In this document: positions 20,245 to 29,059 of the stretch, in pieces
How the letters are laid out: every line of letters begins with the position of its first letter
How positions within the stretch are numbered: position 1 is the first letter of the stretch
NCBI RefSeq assembly: GCF_013155295.1
Contig: NZ_JABJXT010000007.1
Coordinates: forward strand, 124,001 to 188,000
Source of the DNA: Pseudogemmobacter hezensis
GTDB taxonomy: Bacteria; Pseudomonadota; Alphaproteobacteria; Rhodobacterales; Rhodobacteraceae
DNA: 64,000 nucleotides
Direction of reading: 5' to 3'
The notes under the pieces: model-generated
The model's database searches: none
What the model saw: the letters and a program-made list of their open reading frames with translations, nothing else
What the model was told of the DNA's origin: nothing
Translations under genes and position numbers: made by a program

Positions 20245-20832
20245 GAGTGATCCGCAGAGTGAATGGGTCAGGCAAGGCTTAGGTGCCGTGAAAATGAATC
20301 CGCTTCAGGACTGGCTGAGTTCGGAATTGGATACCCTCTCGCATCCGCCTTGTCCAGACGCGCATCCCCGGTCTGGCTCTGCTGCGCCCTGCCATGCAGC
20401 GGGTGTTTGCGGTTGTGGCCCGGGGACAGGCGCTGTGGGCTGTCGGGCCGCCAGGGCGGGCCAGCCGGGATCTCAGGGGGCAGGCCCTGGTGGTGGGCGG
20501 ATTTTGGTATTTTATATATCTATATCAGTATGTTAAATGTTATTTTCTTGCCGGCCCGTTCCAGGGATTGCCGCATTCGTACGGCTCAGAATCTGGCTGG
20601 CGATGCCTGGCGGTTTCTGGCCTATGGCGGATTGCAGGGCGGCAAAATGCAGGGGATTTGCGCCCGGATAAGGTGCCCCTGCATGTCCCGCGCGGGGGCG
20701 GGGTCGGGTATTCCGACAGGGATCGCGCCAGGCGCCAGGCGCCAGGGGTAAGGGCAGGGCCTGGCATCACCCGCGCCCGATGTGGCAACAGGGACAAAGC
20801 GGCGGCGGCCATTGCAGCCGCCGCCGCCCGGT
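20245..20832. promoter_or_regulatory. 588-base gap with an A/T-rich island, probable glycan-operon promoter region
   Basis: No frame here has a recognisable product. The only striking feature is an A/T-rich island at about 20510-20550 (TATTTTATATATCTATATC) inside otherwise G/C-rich DNA. It is well placed to carry the promoter for the minus-strand operon starting at 20244. A short direct repeat of CAGGCGC lies near 20728-20742. Confidence 0.45.
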
Positions 20833-22803
20833 TCAGCCTGCGGTGCGACGCAGCAGGGCTGCGTTATTGCGCGCCTCGATCACCTCGAAGCCATTCTCCA
20901 GCAGATAGGGCATCGCGGTTTTGCCCTTGGCGGTCCAGGCCCCCGAGGCATCGGTCCAGGTGTCGTCGAAACAGATCAGCCCATCGGGTGCCAGCGATCT
21001 GACCAGGGCCGTGGCGCAGTCGAGATGCATCTGGTGGCATCCCGCATCGCTGATCCGGTCGCCCAGATAAAGCTCATAGCGGGACTGACGCAGCTCGGAA
21101 TGCTTGCCGTGGTCAAAGTCATAGGCATCGAGGAACACATAGTCGATCGGGCCCGGATGGGCGGCCAGGTAATCCTCGCCTTTGGCAGTGATGGCGCGGA
21201 AGGGCAGGCCCAGCCTGCGAAACATCCTGGCCGCGCGACGGCTGTTGGCGGGGTCCATATCGACGGTGACAAAGTCGATATCCAGATCGGCGCAAAGCAG
21301 CGCCAGTTTGCGGGTCGAGCCCTGGCCGGGCACATTCTCGCGGGTGGTGCCGATCTCGACCATCAGCCGCTTGCGCCCGGCGGGCAGGAGGGGCTGATCC
21401 TCAAGGCGGGCAAGCAGCAGCGCCTGACCGTGCTGATCGGCCACTTTGGCGGCGGCGGGCGTCCCTGCGGCGGCGGGTGTCCCCGGATTGATGGCGCGGC
21501 CCAGCAGATCCAGCCCCTGCTGATCCAGCATCCCCGGGCTCAGCAGCGGGCCCGCCAATGCCTCCAGCGCCTGAGGCAACTTGCGCAGATCAAGATAGAG
21601 CGAGGCCGCCAGCGCCCGCAGGCCACCCGCCGCAGAGGGGGCGGTTTCAAGGGCCTCGGCGATCAGGCCCATAGCCTGCATTGAATCGCCCGTCCGGGTG
21701 AAATGGGCGGCCGCCAGCAGCAAAAGCAGCGCCGTGTCATCGGCAGGCAGGCCCGCGATCAGCACATCCAGCGCATCGGGGGCCGCAGCGGCGGAAAGGC
21801 AGGCATCAAGGCGCCGGATCAGTGCAGGCAGCTTTGCACGACGGGCCTGTTCAGAAAGCCCGGCCAGCCGTTCAAGGCGCGGCAAGAACCAGGAGATGCG
21901 GGCGGGCGGTGCGCCATCCGTCTGCAGCGGGGCCAGCACGGCTGCGGGGCCAGCCCCCCCCTGGCCAGGCGTTCCCTGTGCCGCGCCGTCGCCAATGCGC
22001 CATTCGTCCTGGCGTTGGGGCAGCTGATCGGGGGCATAGCCAAGCCGCTTGCAAAGCGCGTTATAGGCTGCGCCCCCGGCGACGCTTTCCCGCATCACAT
22101 CATCCGCCGCAACGGCACGCGCGGGCGGCACAGCCCCCAGCAGGGCCGCCGCCTCAGCCCGCCTTGCGGCGCGTCCGGCGGTTCGGGCGGTGTCGGGCGA
22201 CAGGGCCCGGTATTGCGAGGCGGGATGCTGCGCGACAAGGCGCGGATTTGCATCAAGAAAGGCGTTGATCCGGGCGCTGAAAGCGTCAGCGGACTCGCCG
22301 TTTTGCCAGGCGGCTGAGGCCAGGTAGCTGTTCCAGGGATGATCTGCCAGCAGGCTGACATGGCCAGAGGCACCGATCAGCGCCGCCATTGCCCCGACCG
22401 GCATCGCATCGGCCGCCACCAGCAATACAACCGAAGCGCCGGGCCGGGCCTGATCGCGTTGCAACAAGGCGACCGCATCCGCCAGGCTCTGATCCGACAG
22501 CCCGGCCCAGATCGCCGGCAACTGCAGCGCCGCCGTGCCGGGGGCTATGCCCTGCCACCAGGCCGGATCCAGCGCCGCCACCCCCGGAAAGCCGATCACC
22601 AGCGTCGGGCGGGTCTGGGCCGGGCGCTGCGCAATCTCTTCACAGCGGCGCAGCAGGCTGGGCAGCGGCTCGGCGGGCAGGGTCTGCACCGCAAGATCAG
22701 AGCCGGTGTTCTGCTCAAGCAGCCGGATCATATCGTCAAAAAGGTCAAGCGTCCGGCCCAGTTCGTCATCCGGGCGGCGGGGCTGGCTGAGGGCGCGGCT
22801 CAT
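20833..22803 (-). CDS. Large protein with helical repeats and a C-terminal methyltransferase-like domain
   Basis: The 656-residue protein is Ala/Leu-rich over residues 1-460, with segments around 360-450 resembling TPR-type helical hairpins (LLLLAAAHFTRTGDSMQAMG). From about 475 a Rossmann-like class I methyltransferase fold is suggested. It has a glycine strand (LMVEIGTTRENVPG), an acidic loop (FVTVDMDPANS) and PIDYVFLDAYDFDHG. Its start overlaps the stop of the preceding gene by four bases, so the two are one operon. The substrate is unknown; its neighbours suggest modification of surface glycans. Confidence 0.6.
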   Translation of the reverse strand: MSRALSQPRRPDDELGRTLDLFDDMIRLLEQNTGSDLAVQTLPAEPLPSLLRRCEEIAQRPAQTRPTLVIGFPGVAALDPAWWQGIAPGTAALQLPAIWAGLSDQSLADAVALLQRDQARPGASVVLLVAADAMPVGAMAALIGASGHVSLLADHPWNSYLASAAWQNGESADAFSARINAFLDANPRLVAQHPASQYRALSPDTARTAGRAARRAEAAALLGAVPPARAVAADDVMRESVAGGAAYNALCKRLGYAPDQLPQRQDEWRIGDGAAQGTPGQGGAGPAAVLAPLQTDGAPPARISWFLPRLERLAGLSEQARRAKLPALIRRLDACLSAAAAPDALDVLIAGLPADDTALLLLLAAAHFTRTGDSMQAMGLIAEALETAPSAAGGLRALAASLYLDLRKLPQALEALAGPLLSPGMLDQQGLDLLGRAINPGTPAAAGTPAAAKVADQHGQALLLARLEDQPLLPAGRKRLMVEIGTTRENVPGQGSTRKLALLCADLDIDFVTVDMDPANSRRAARMFRRLGLPFRAITAKGEDYLAAHPGPIDYVFLDAYDFDHGKHSELRQSRYELYLGDRISDAGCHQMHLDCATALVRSLAPDGLICFDDTWTDASGAWTAKGKTAMPYLLENGFEVIEARNNAALLRRTAG

Positions 22804-24413
22804 GTCGCTTTCCTGCGGCGCTGCGTGGCCGGAGCGGTCTTCGCATCGCTGGCGGCTTTGGCCGGGGCTTTGGCCGGGGCTTTTGCCGGAGCTTTAGCCG
22901 TGGCTTTGGTCGGCGCTTTTCGGGCCGCTTTCTCAGCGGTCTGAACGGCAGGTTGCGCGCTGGCTTTCGGGCTGGCCTTGCGCGGCGCGGCCTGTGGGGT
23001 CTCTGCCTGAGGGGTCTCTGCCGGCGCGGGCGGCGCTTTTTTCCGCCCGGGGTCCGCAGCCTTATCCTTCGCCCTGGTCAAAGGTGCCTTTGCCGCCGCA
23101 GCCTTTGGGGGCGGGGCATCAGTGCCTGCCGTCTTTGCGGCAAGCCTGCGCGGGACGCTTTTCTTTGCGGCGGGCTCACGGCGCAGCAGGCTGGCCTGCG
23201 CATCCCCGGCGATCGGAGCCAGCTGGCGCAGCTGGGCTGCGGCCTCTTGCAGGCGCGGTGTCAGCTGACGGATCAGCCCCTCAAGCCGGGTCTTTTCATC
23301 GTAAAGCCCGCTTTGACGGGCGCGCAGCTCTGTCAGCTCGGCCTGGGCCGCAGCCAGGGTTTCCAGCGCCATACCGAGATCCTGACGGGCCAGAGCCTCT
23401 CCGGCTTTGGCGCGGGCGAGTTGCTCTTCGTTCAGCCGCACCGCATCGCGCTGACGGGTTGCCGCGGCCTGCAGGGCGGTGTTGCGCTCGGTTGCGCTGC
23501 GCAGGGCCTCATCACGTTCGGCCAGCGCTTTGGTCGCGGCGGCCAGGCTGTCTTTCTGCGCGTTCAGCGATGCGGTCGCCTCTACGGCATTGCTTTCCCA
23601 GACAGCGGCACGGGCCTCAGCCTCAGCCAGGGCCTCGCTGCGGGCGAGCAGCAGCTTTTCCTGGCTTTGGGCGGCAGCGCTGGCCGAAGCCTTTGCTGCG
23701 GCCAGCTCTGCCTCAAGGGCGCTGATCCGCTTTGACAGCAGGTCGGGCCGGAAGGCGGTAATGGGCCAGTCGGCATCCTGATGCGCGTTCAGACCGGGCA
23801 GGGCGGTGTGGTTCTGGTCCTGGCGGAAGGAATGCGCCTCCAGCCAGCCGAGCGTCTCACGCCCGGACGCGCTGCCCGTGAAAAACGCACCCGCGCCCTG
23901 GCGCAGATAAAGGGTTTGCACCCGTGGCATAAGGCCCGCCGCATCCAGAAGCTGCAGGATCACCGTTTCAGATCCGGGTGCGTCGAGGACCAGATCCAGC
24001 ATCCCCTCAGCGGGCAGGTCCAGCCCGGACACAGTCACCTGCGGCACCTTAAGACGGCTTTTCTCGCGCAGGCCGGGGAACAGGCCCAGCAATTCGGCAC
24101 TGGCTGGCTGCAGGCTGTAAAGCCCGGGCAGCGAGTGGCTGATCAGCTCTGCCTCGCCATCACGGCCAGCAAGGGCCGCCGCCAGATGACGAAAGCGATC
24201 AGTAGCCACTGTCTCAGGGGGCGGCGGGGGCGCGACCGGATCAACCCAAAGCACCGCCCTGGTTTTGCCCTGCGCTGCCCCGCCCGAAGCGCCGTCCAAA
24301 GCCCTGTCCGAAGCCGATGGCGCGGATCCGGCAAGCATGTCCCACACCCATCCACCCGCGCCATGGCCGATAACAAGCACCATGTCGGCGTCGACTTGCT
24401 GGTTTTGTGGCAT
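22800..24413 (-). CDS. Coiled-coil protein with a histone-H1-like Lys/Ala/Pro tail
   Basis: The 537-residue protein has three parts. Residues 1-215 form a globular region; LDLVLDAPGSETVILQLL followed by GRETLGWLEAHSF resembles the C-terminal half of FkbM-type proteins, but no SAM motif is seen. Residues about 228-400 form a long Ala/Glu/Arg/Leu coiled coil. Residues about 410-537 are low-complexity and basic, with repeated APAK and KAP units and the end TQRRRKAT. Such tails bind nucleic acid or polyanions in other proteins. The start has AAGGGA upstream. Its function is unknown. Confidence 0.6.
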   Translation of the reverse strand: MPQNQQVDADMVLVIGHGAGGWVWDMLAGSAPSASDRALDGASGGAAQGKTRAVLWVDPVAPPPPPETVATDRFRHLAAALAGRDGEAELISHSLPGLYSLQPASAELLGLFPGLREKSRLKVPQVTVSGLDLPAEGMLDLVLDAPGSETVILQLLDAAGLMPRVQTLYLRQGAGAFFTGSASGRETLGWLEAHSFRQDQNHTALPGLNAHQDADWPITAFRPDLLSKRISALEAELAAAKASASAAAQSQEKLLLARSEALAEAEARAAVWESNAVEATASLNAQKDSLAAATKALAERDEALRSATERNTALQAAATRQRDAVRLNEEQLARAKAGEALARQDLGMALETLAAAQAELTELRARQSGLYDEKTRLEGLIRQLTPRLQEAAAQLRQLAPIAGDAQASLLRREPAAKKSVPRRLAAKTAGTDAPPPKAAAAKAPLTRAKDKAADPGRKKAPPAPAETPQAETPQAAPRKASPKASAQPAVQTAEKAARKAPTKATAKAPAKAPAKAPAKAASDAKTAPATQRRRKAT

Positions 24414-24650
24414 GCAAGATCCCTTGATTAAAGCTTAAATTCCCAAAAAGCGCAGGGCTTTATGGATACATAATGGCCAAATCACCCGGCCTGCAACCAT
24501 TTGCTTTGCTTTCTTTCGCGCGGATGTGCCGACAGGGCCTGCAGGCGCGCGATGGCTGCGCGGATTTATGTCGTATCGCCTTTGGTTCGCAGCTATTGCG
24601 AAGAGGGCGGCATAAGCCGCCGATTTCGCTTTTGGTGAGGGCCGCCCGAA

Positions 24651-25760
24651 ATGACGTCCAGACGCTTTGCCGCCGACCGTGCCGCCGACCGTGCTGCCGA
24701 CCGTGTCGCGGGCCGGGATATGCCGATCAAAGCCGATGCGAGGGGAGAGGCCCGCGAAACGGCGGGTGACCGCAGCCATGACAGGGATCCGGGTCCGGCA
24801 GCCAGGCCCAGCCATGCGCTTTCCCTGCCGTCGGGGGATCGTGCGGCCCTGGCGGGGCTGATTTTGGGCGGCGTGCTGATTGGGTGCTCGCCGATTTTCG
24901 TGCGTCTGTCTGAGGTGGGGGCCGCCTCGACTGCATTCTGGCGGCTGGCGCTGGCATTGTTGCCGCTGTTGCTTTTGTCAGCCAGATCGACCACCAGACT
25001 GGCAGCCGGCTCGGCAGCCAGACCGGGGCAGGCCGCCCGCGCAGGCCTGTCTGCCCGCCCCGGCAGGACGCATCCTGCAGATCTTGCGGGGCGGCTGACG
25101 GTTTCGCTGCCCGGTCTGATATTGGGGGCCGAGCTGGTTGCCTGGCATGTCTCATTGCAGCTGACCTCAGTCGCCAATTCGACTTTGCTGGTCAATATGG
25201 CGCCGGTTTTCGTGGTGCTGATCAGCTGGGGACTTTACCGCCGGGTGCCGGGGCAGCTGTTTTTCCTGGCGCTTGCGGTGACGGTAGCGGGGGTGGTGGT
25301 GCTGAAGGGCGGGCCGGCGGCGCTTGGCGGCGGCAGCCTTTTGGGCGACGGGGTCGCGCTGTTCGCGGCGCTTTTATACGCGGTCTATATCCTGCTGCTG
25401 GGCCGGGCGCGGCAGCATTACGCGACCCCGGTGATCATGATCTGGAGCACCTCTGCCGCCGCCCTTTCGGTTCTGCCATTCGCGCTGCTGACCGAGCCCG
25501 CGCTTTTTCCGGTCACCCTTGCCGGATGGGCGGTGCTTTGCGCGCTGTCCTGGATCAGCCAGGCCAGCGGTCAGAGCCTGATCGCCTGGGCGCTGGCCTT
25601 TTTGCCCGCCACATTCTCATCGCTGACCTTGCTTTTGCAGCCGGTGGTGGCGGCGCTGCTGGCCTGGGCGGTGCTGGATGAGGCGCTTAGCCCGATGCAG
25701 GCGCTTGGCGGGCTGATCGTGCTGGCGGGCATCTGGATCGCCCGCAAGGCCCAGTTCTGA
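24651..25760 (+). CDS. DMT-family (EamA) permease
   Basis: The 369-residue membrane protein has about ten hydrophobic helices and duplicated EamA halves (first near residue 68, second near 235). Features such as GCSPIFVRLSEVGAASTAFWR and LQPVVAALLAWAVLDEALSP are typical of the drug/metabolite transporter family. It is longer than the usual 290-300 residues. There is a 65-residue charged N-terminal extension encoded partly by three 12-bp repeats, and a 40-residue Arg/Ala-rich loop (about 110-150). An alternative ATG at 24720 would shorten the extension. The substrate is unknown. Confidence 0.8.
   Translation: MTSRRFAADRAADRAADRVAGRDMPIKADARGEARETAGDRSHDRDPGPAARPSHALSLPSGDRAALAGLILGGVLIGCSPIFVRLSEVGAASTAFWRLALALLPLLLLSARSTTRLAAGSAARPGQAARAGLSARPGRTHPADLAGRLTVSLPGLILGAELVAWHVSLQLTSVANSTLLVNMAPVFVVLISWGLYRRVPGQLFFLALAVTVAGVVVLKGGPAALGGGSLLGDGVALFAALLYAVYILLLGRARQHYATPVIMIWSTSAAALSVLPFALLTEPALFPVTLAGWAVLCALSWISQASGQSLIAWALAFLPATFSSLTLLLQPVVAALLAWAVLDEALSPMQALGGLIVLAGIWIARKAQF
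24668..24703 (+). repeat. Three 12-bp tandem repeats inside the permease gene
   Basis: TGCCGCCGACCG occurs twice exactly and once with one change (TGCTGCCGACCG). It encodes Ala-Asp-Arg-Ala units in the N-terminal extension. Confidence 0.85.
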
Positions 25761-25822
25761 AGCCCGGTTCTGAAGCCCGGTATTGAGGTCGGGTTTTGAG
25801 GCCCGGTTTTGAGGCGGGTTTT
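25745..25822. repeat. 13-bp minisatellite at the 3' end of the permease gene
   Basis: Six adjoining 13-base units follow the pattern TGAGGCCCGGTTT (for example 25758, 25771, 25784, 25797 and 25810), with one to four changes each. The first unit and the stop codon of the permease lie inside the array. Confidence 0.85.
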
Positions 25823-25881
25823 GCTGCAGGGGCAAAGCATCCGTCGGGGCTTCTGGCAGGGGGCTTCCCATATGGGGGGCC

Positions 25882-27272
25882 TCAGGTGCCCGAGAGCATC
25901 CGTGAGATCCGCAAAGCATAGCGGTCCGTCATCCCCGAGGTGAAATCCGCCAGAGCATGCAATGCGGCCACCGGATCTTTGATGTCGCGCAGATCCAGTG
26001 ACAGCGCCCGCACCAGCTGCTGGCCATGCTGCGACAGCCCCTCAGGGTGCCAGTCGGCGGCGGCCAGCTCTTCGTAAACGGGCGCGATGCCGGACATCAC
26101 ATTGGCGATGATCCGGCGGCCTGACAGTTCCAGCTCGGTCTTGCGGGGCGCGGTGAAGATGCGGCTGCGGGCGGTTTCCCGCAACAGCCCAAACGCCTCT
26201 GCCAGAGGGCTGGCACCGACCAGGTCGCCCGCAAAGCGGCCCTCCATGATCGCGTCGTAATGGGTGATGAAGGTTTCGACGCAGGCGTCAATCGCGGTGC
26301 CGATGCTGCGGGCGCGCAGCATGGCAATCGCCTCGCTTTCGGTCATGCCGCTATCGGTTGGGCGCGGCACCCCGGCCAGCCGGCTCAGCAGCGCCAGCAC
26401 GCTGTCATAGCCCAGCTCGCCGGTGGTGAAGGCATCCTCGATATCGACGATATTATAGGTGATATCGTCGGCCGCCTCCATCAGGAAGACCAGCGGGTGG
26501 CGGGCCCAGGCCCTTTGTGCGGGCTGGGCGCTTTCCGGCGTCCTGGCGGCGGGCATGACATATTCCGGCAGGCCCAGGCTTTCGGCGGCGGCAGCGAAAG
26601 CGGCAAGGTCTTGACCGAAAATGCCGAATTTCTTAAGCGCGGCAGTTTCTGCCAGCCCGGATTTCAGCAGGGCCGCCCGATCCGCCGCCGTGACCGGATA
26701 TTTCGCAAATGCCCCCAGTGTTGCCTTTGACAGCCGCATGCCGCCCTGGCCGGATACATCTCCAGCCGGGTCAGGATGCGAAAGCCCTGGGCATTGCCCT
26801 CGAAATCAATGAACTGGCGCTGATCCGCCTCAGGCACAGCGCGGGCCAGCGGGCTGCCTTTGGCAAAGTAATCGGCAAACCAGGCCCCCATCGCCTGCTC
26901 GCCGGAATGGCCAAAGGGCGGGTTGCCGATATCATGGGCCACACAGGCGGCCTGAACGATATTGGCCAGATCGGCGACATCGGCCTCGGCGATATGCCCG
27001 TTGGTGCAAAGCCATTCGCCCACCCGCATCGCCAGAGAGCGCCCGACACTGGCCACCTCGATCGAGTGGATCAGACGGTGATGCACATGGTCATTCTCAT
27101 AAAGCGGCTGCACCTGCGTCTTGTTGGCCAGCCTGCGAAAGGGCTGCGAAAAAACGATGCGGTCATAATCCTGCACAAAGATTGAGCGGTTGCGCTGCGG
27201 CATATAACGGTCGTCGCCCAGCCTTTCGGCGCAAAGAAGGCGGCTCCATTGCATGCGGATCTGATTTGTCAT
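25882..27272 (-). pseudogene. dgt: dGTPase interrupted by a one-base frameshift
   Basis: The two frames together make a complete deoxyguanosine triphosphate triphosphohydrolase of about 463 residues. The first frame, from ATG 27272 (AAGGA upstream), has KTQVQPLYENDHVHHRLIHS, the metal-binding HD motif AACVAHDIGNPPFGHSGE and FEGNAQGFRILTRLEMYP. It then runs out of frame to a stop at 26664. The second frame resumes at GQGGMRLSKATLGAFAKYP and continues WARHPLVFLMEAADDITYN to the normal end. One base is missing near 26752. The family hydrolyses dGTP to deoxyguanosine and tripolyphosphate. This is either a real pseudogene or a sequencing error; no slippery site is evident. Confidence 0.85.
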
Positions 27273-27275
27273 GGT

Positions 27276-27371
27276 GTGCCCGTCCTTGCTGGTGCCAGTC
27301 CCTGCTGGTGCCCGTCTCTGGGGATGTGCGTCTCTGGGGATGCCCGTCTTTGGGAATTCCCGTCTCTGGTC
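27276..27371. repeat. 16-bp minisatellite upstream of the dGTPase gene
   Basis: Six contiguous 16-base units resemble GTGCCCGTCTCTGGGG (27276, 27292, 27308, 27324, 27340 and 27356). They lie in the 5' leader of dgt and begin four bases before its start codon on the minus strand. Confidence 0.88.
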
Positions 27372-27748
27372 GTGGCAGCCTGATGCGCTGCCGGGGGCGA
27401 TATTGCCCTTCCCGGGCCGCAGATGCCAGAGGCGGGATGTTACGGTGGGATGTTGAGGCGGGATGTTACGGCGCGGCCGGAGGGGGGCAAGGCTTTGCCA
27501 TGATCCGATCAGGCACAGGGGGCACAGGGGGGGGGTGGGCAGAGGGGGCCAGCCCCCTCGCGGCAAAGCCGCTCACCCCCGGGATATTTAGGGACAGATG
27601 AAAGTCATGTCGCGGGGGGCGGAGATGGGGGGCGGAGATATTGCCGGGCTTGACCTTCATGGTTGGGCTTATGAAAAGTAGCGGGTCTGTTGATCGCCAC
27701 GCCCGGGCGCCAGTTGCCCGGCCCGTCCTTTTCCGGAGATGCCCCAGG
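27372..27748. repeat. Intergenic stretch with further short duplications and one repeat-family arm
   Basis: No gene is visible here. A 17-mer starting GAGGCGGGATGTT occurs at 27429 and 27455, and GGGGGGCGGAGAT is perfectly duplicated at 27614-27639. The segment 27544-27602 is the inverted copy of the repeat at 1669-1728, with GGGATATTTAGGGACAGATG at its end. The ribosome site of the next gene (CCGGAG) lies at 27733-27738. Confidence 0.75.
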
Positions 27749-28861
27749 ATGCCGACCCCGACCGATCCGCTGTTTCGTCCGTTTTCGCTGAAATCGCTGG
27801 CGCTGAAGAACCGCATCGTGATGGCCCCGATGACGCGCTGCATGGCGCCCGAAGGGGTGCCAGGCCCCGCCAATGCCGCCTATTACCGCCGCCGCGCCGA
27901 AGGCGATGTCGGGCTGATCCTGACCGAGGGCACGGTGGTCGACCGCCCGGCTGCGCGCAATCACCACGGTATTCCGCTGTTCCATGGGGCGGCGGCGCTC
28001 GCGGGATGGAAGGGGGTGGCGGATGCCGTCCACGGCGCGGGCGGGCTGATCGCGCCGCAGCTGTGGCATACCGGATCGACCCGGGCCGGAAAATGGGAGC
28101 CTGAGGCCCCGGTCGAAAGCCCCTCGGGGATCATCGGGCCCGATCAGCCGCGCGGCGTGGCGATGAGCGAAGAGGATATCGCCGATACGATCGCCGCCTT
28201 TGGCCGGGCGGCAGCGGATGCAAAGGCTGCGGGCTTTGACAGTCTCGAATTGCACGCCGCACATGGCTATCTGATCGACCAGTTCTTCTGGGCGGGCAGC
28301 AATCTGCGCGACGACGCCTGGGGCGGCGCGACCCTTCAGCTGCGCGCCCGCTTTGCGCTTGAGGTGGTGCGCGCGGTGCGGGCTGCCGTCGGCCCCGATT
28401 TTCCGGTGATCATGCGGGTCAGCCAGTGGAAACAGCAGGATTATGAGGTGAAGCTGGCCGCAACGCCTGATGAGATGACCGCCTGGCTTGCGCCGCTGGT
28501 CGAGGCGGGGGTGGACATCCTTCACTGCTCGCAGCGCCGTTTCTGGGTGGCCGAATTCCCCGAGCTTGATGGCGAGGCGGGGCTGAATTTCGCGGGCTGG
28601 GCGAAAAAGCTGACCGGGGCGGCGACGATCAGCGTCGGCTCGGTCGGGCTGAACACCGAGTTCTTTGGCGCCTTCCGCGGTCAGGCCTCGGGGGCGGTGC
28701 CCTTTGACAATCTGCTGGAGCGGATGGCCCGGGATGAGTTTGACATGGTGGCGGTGGGCCGGGTGCTGCTGTCGGATCCCGACTGGGTGGTGAAGGTGCG
28801 CGAGGGCCGCCTGGACGAGCTGCATGGCTTCAACCCCGAGGTGATGAGTGGCCTGATCTGA
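27749..28861 (+). CDS. NADH:flavin oxidoreductase, Old Yellow Enzyme family
   Basis: The 370-residue product (ATG 27749) is a TIM-barrel flavoprotein of OYE type. LKNRIVMAPMTRCMA near residue 20 forms the FMN-binding strand. LIAPQLWHTGS and GFDSLELHAAHGYLIDQFF carry the conserved Gln/His pair, and RVSQWKQQ replaces the common R.S. block. The family reduces activated C=C bonds with NAD(P)H. The physiological substrate cannot be inferred. The gene stands alone between the repeat-rich gap and the AraC regulator. Confidence 0.85.
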   Translation: MPTPTDPLFRPFSLKSLALKNRIVMAPMTRCMAPEGVPGPANAAYYRRRAEGDVGLILTEGTVVDRPAARNHHGIPLFHGAAALAGWKGVADAVHGAGGLIAPQLWHTGSTRAGKWEPEAPVESPSGIIGPDQPRGVAMSEEDIADTIAAFGRAAADAKAAGFDSLELHAAHGYLIDQFFWAGSNLRDDAWGGATLQLRARFALEVVRAVRAAVGPDFPVIMRVSQWKQQDYEVKLAATPDEMTAWLAPLVEAGVDILHCSQRRFWVAEFPELDGEAGLNFAGWAKKLTGAATISVGSVGLNTEFFGAFRGQASGAVPFDNLLERMARDEFDMVAVGRVLLSDPDWVVKVREGRLDELHGFNPEVMSGLI

Positions 28862-29021
28862 GCCCGGAGACCTGCGATCTGAGGCGGGGTCCGGCGGTGC
28901 GGCCGGGCCTTGCAGCAGGCGATCCTCTCTCTGGCCCATAACGGCCGGGCCTCAATCCAGGCCGAATTGCGCGGCGAAATTGCCATATGCGGGTGCAAAA
29001 TCCCGGTGGCACGGTGATTGC

Positions 29022-29053
29022 GGTATATTCTGATTAAAACATTCAGGTATATT
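29022..29053 (+). promoter_or_regulatory. Direct repeat GGTATATT in front of the AraC gene
   Basis: GGTATATT occurs at 29022-29029 and 29046-29053, 24 bases apart. TATTCTGA and TCAGGTATA between them form a partial dyad. The A/T-rich segment sits directly in front of the araC-type start and could be its promoter or operator. No experimental counterpart is known to me. Confidence 0.35.
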
Positions 29054-29059
29054 GGGGAC

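Noticed and set aside
20263-20751. Plus-strand open frames in the gap before the GT2 gene
   Set aside because: Low-complexity Arg/Gly/Trp composition and no match to any family. The region is better explained as promoter and spacer.
26741-26756. Programmed ribosomal frameshifting in the dGTPase gene
   Set aside because: There is no slippery heptamer or downstream structure, and dGTPases are not known to use recoding. A deletion or read error is simpler.
27276-27371. Possible CRISPR array
   Set aside because: The units adjoin without spacers and are only 16 bp, so this is a minisatellite. No cas genes are present.
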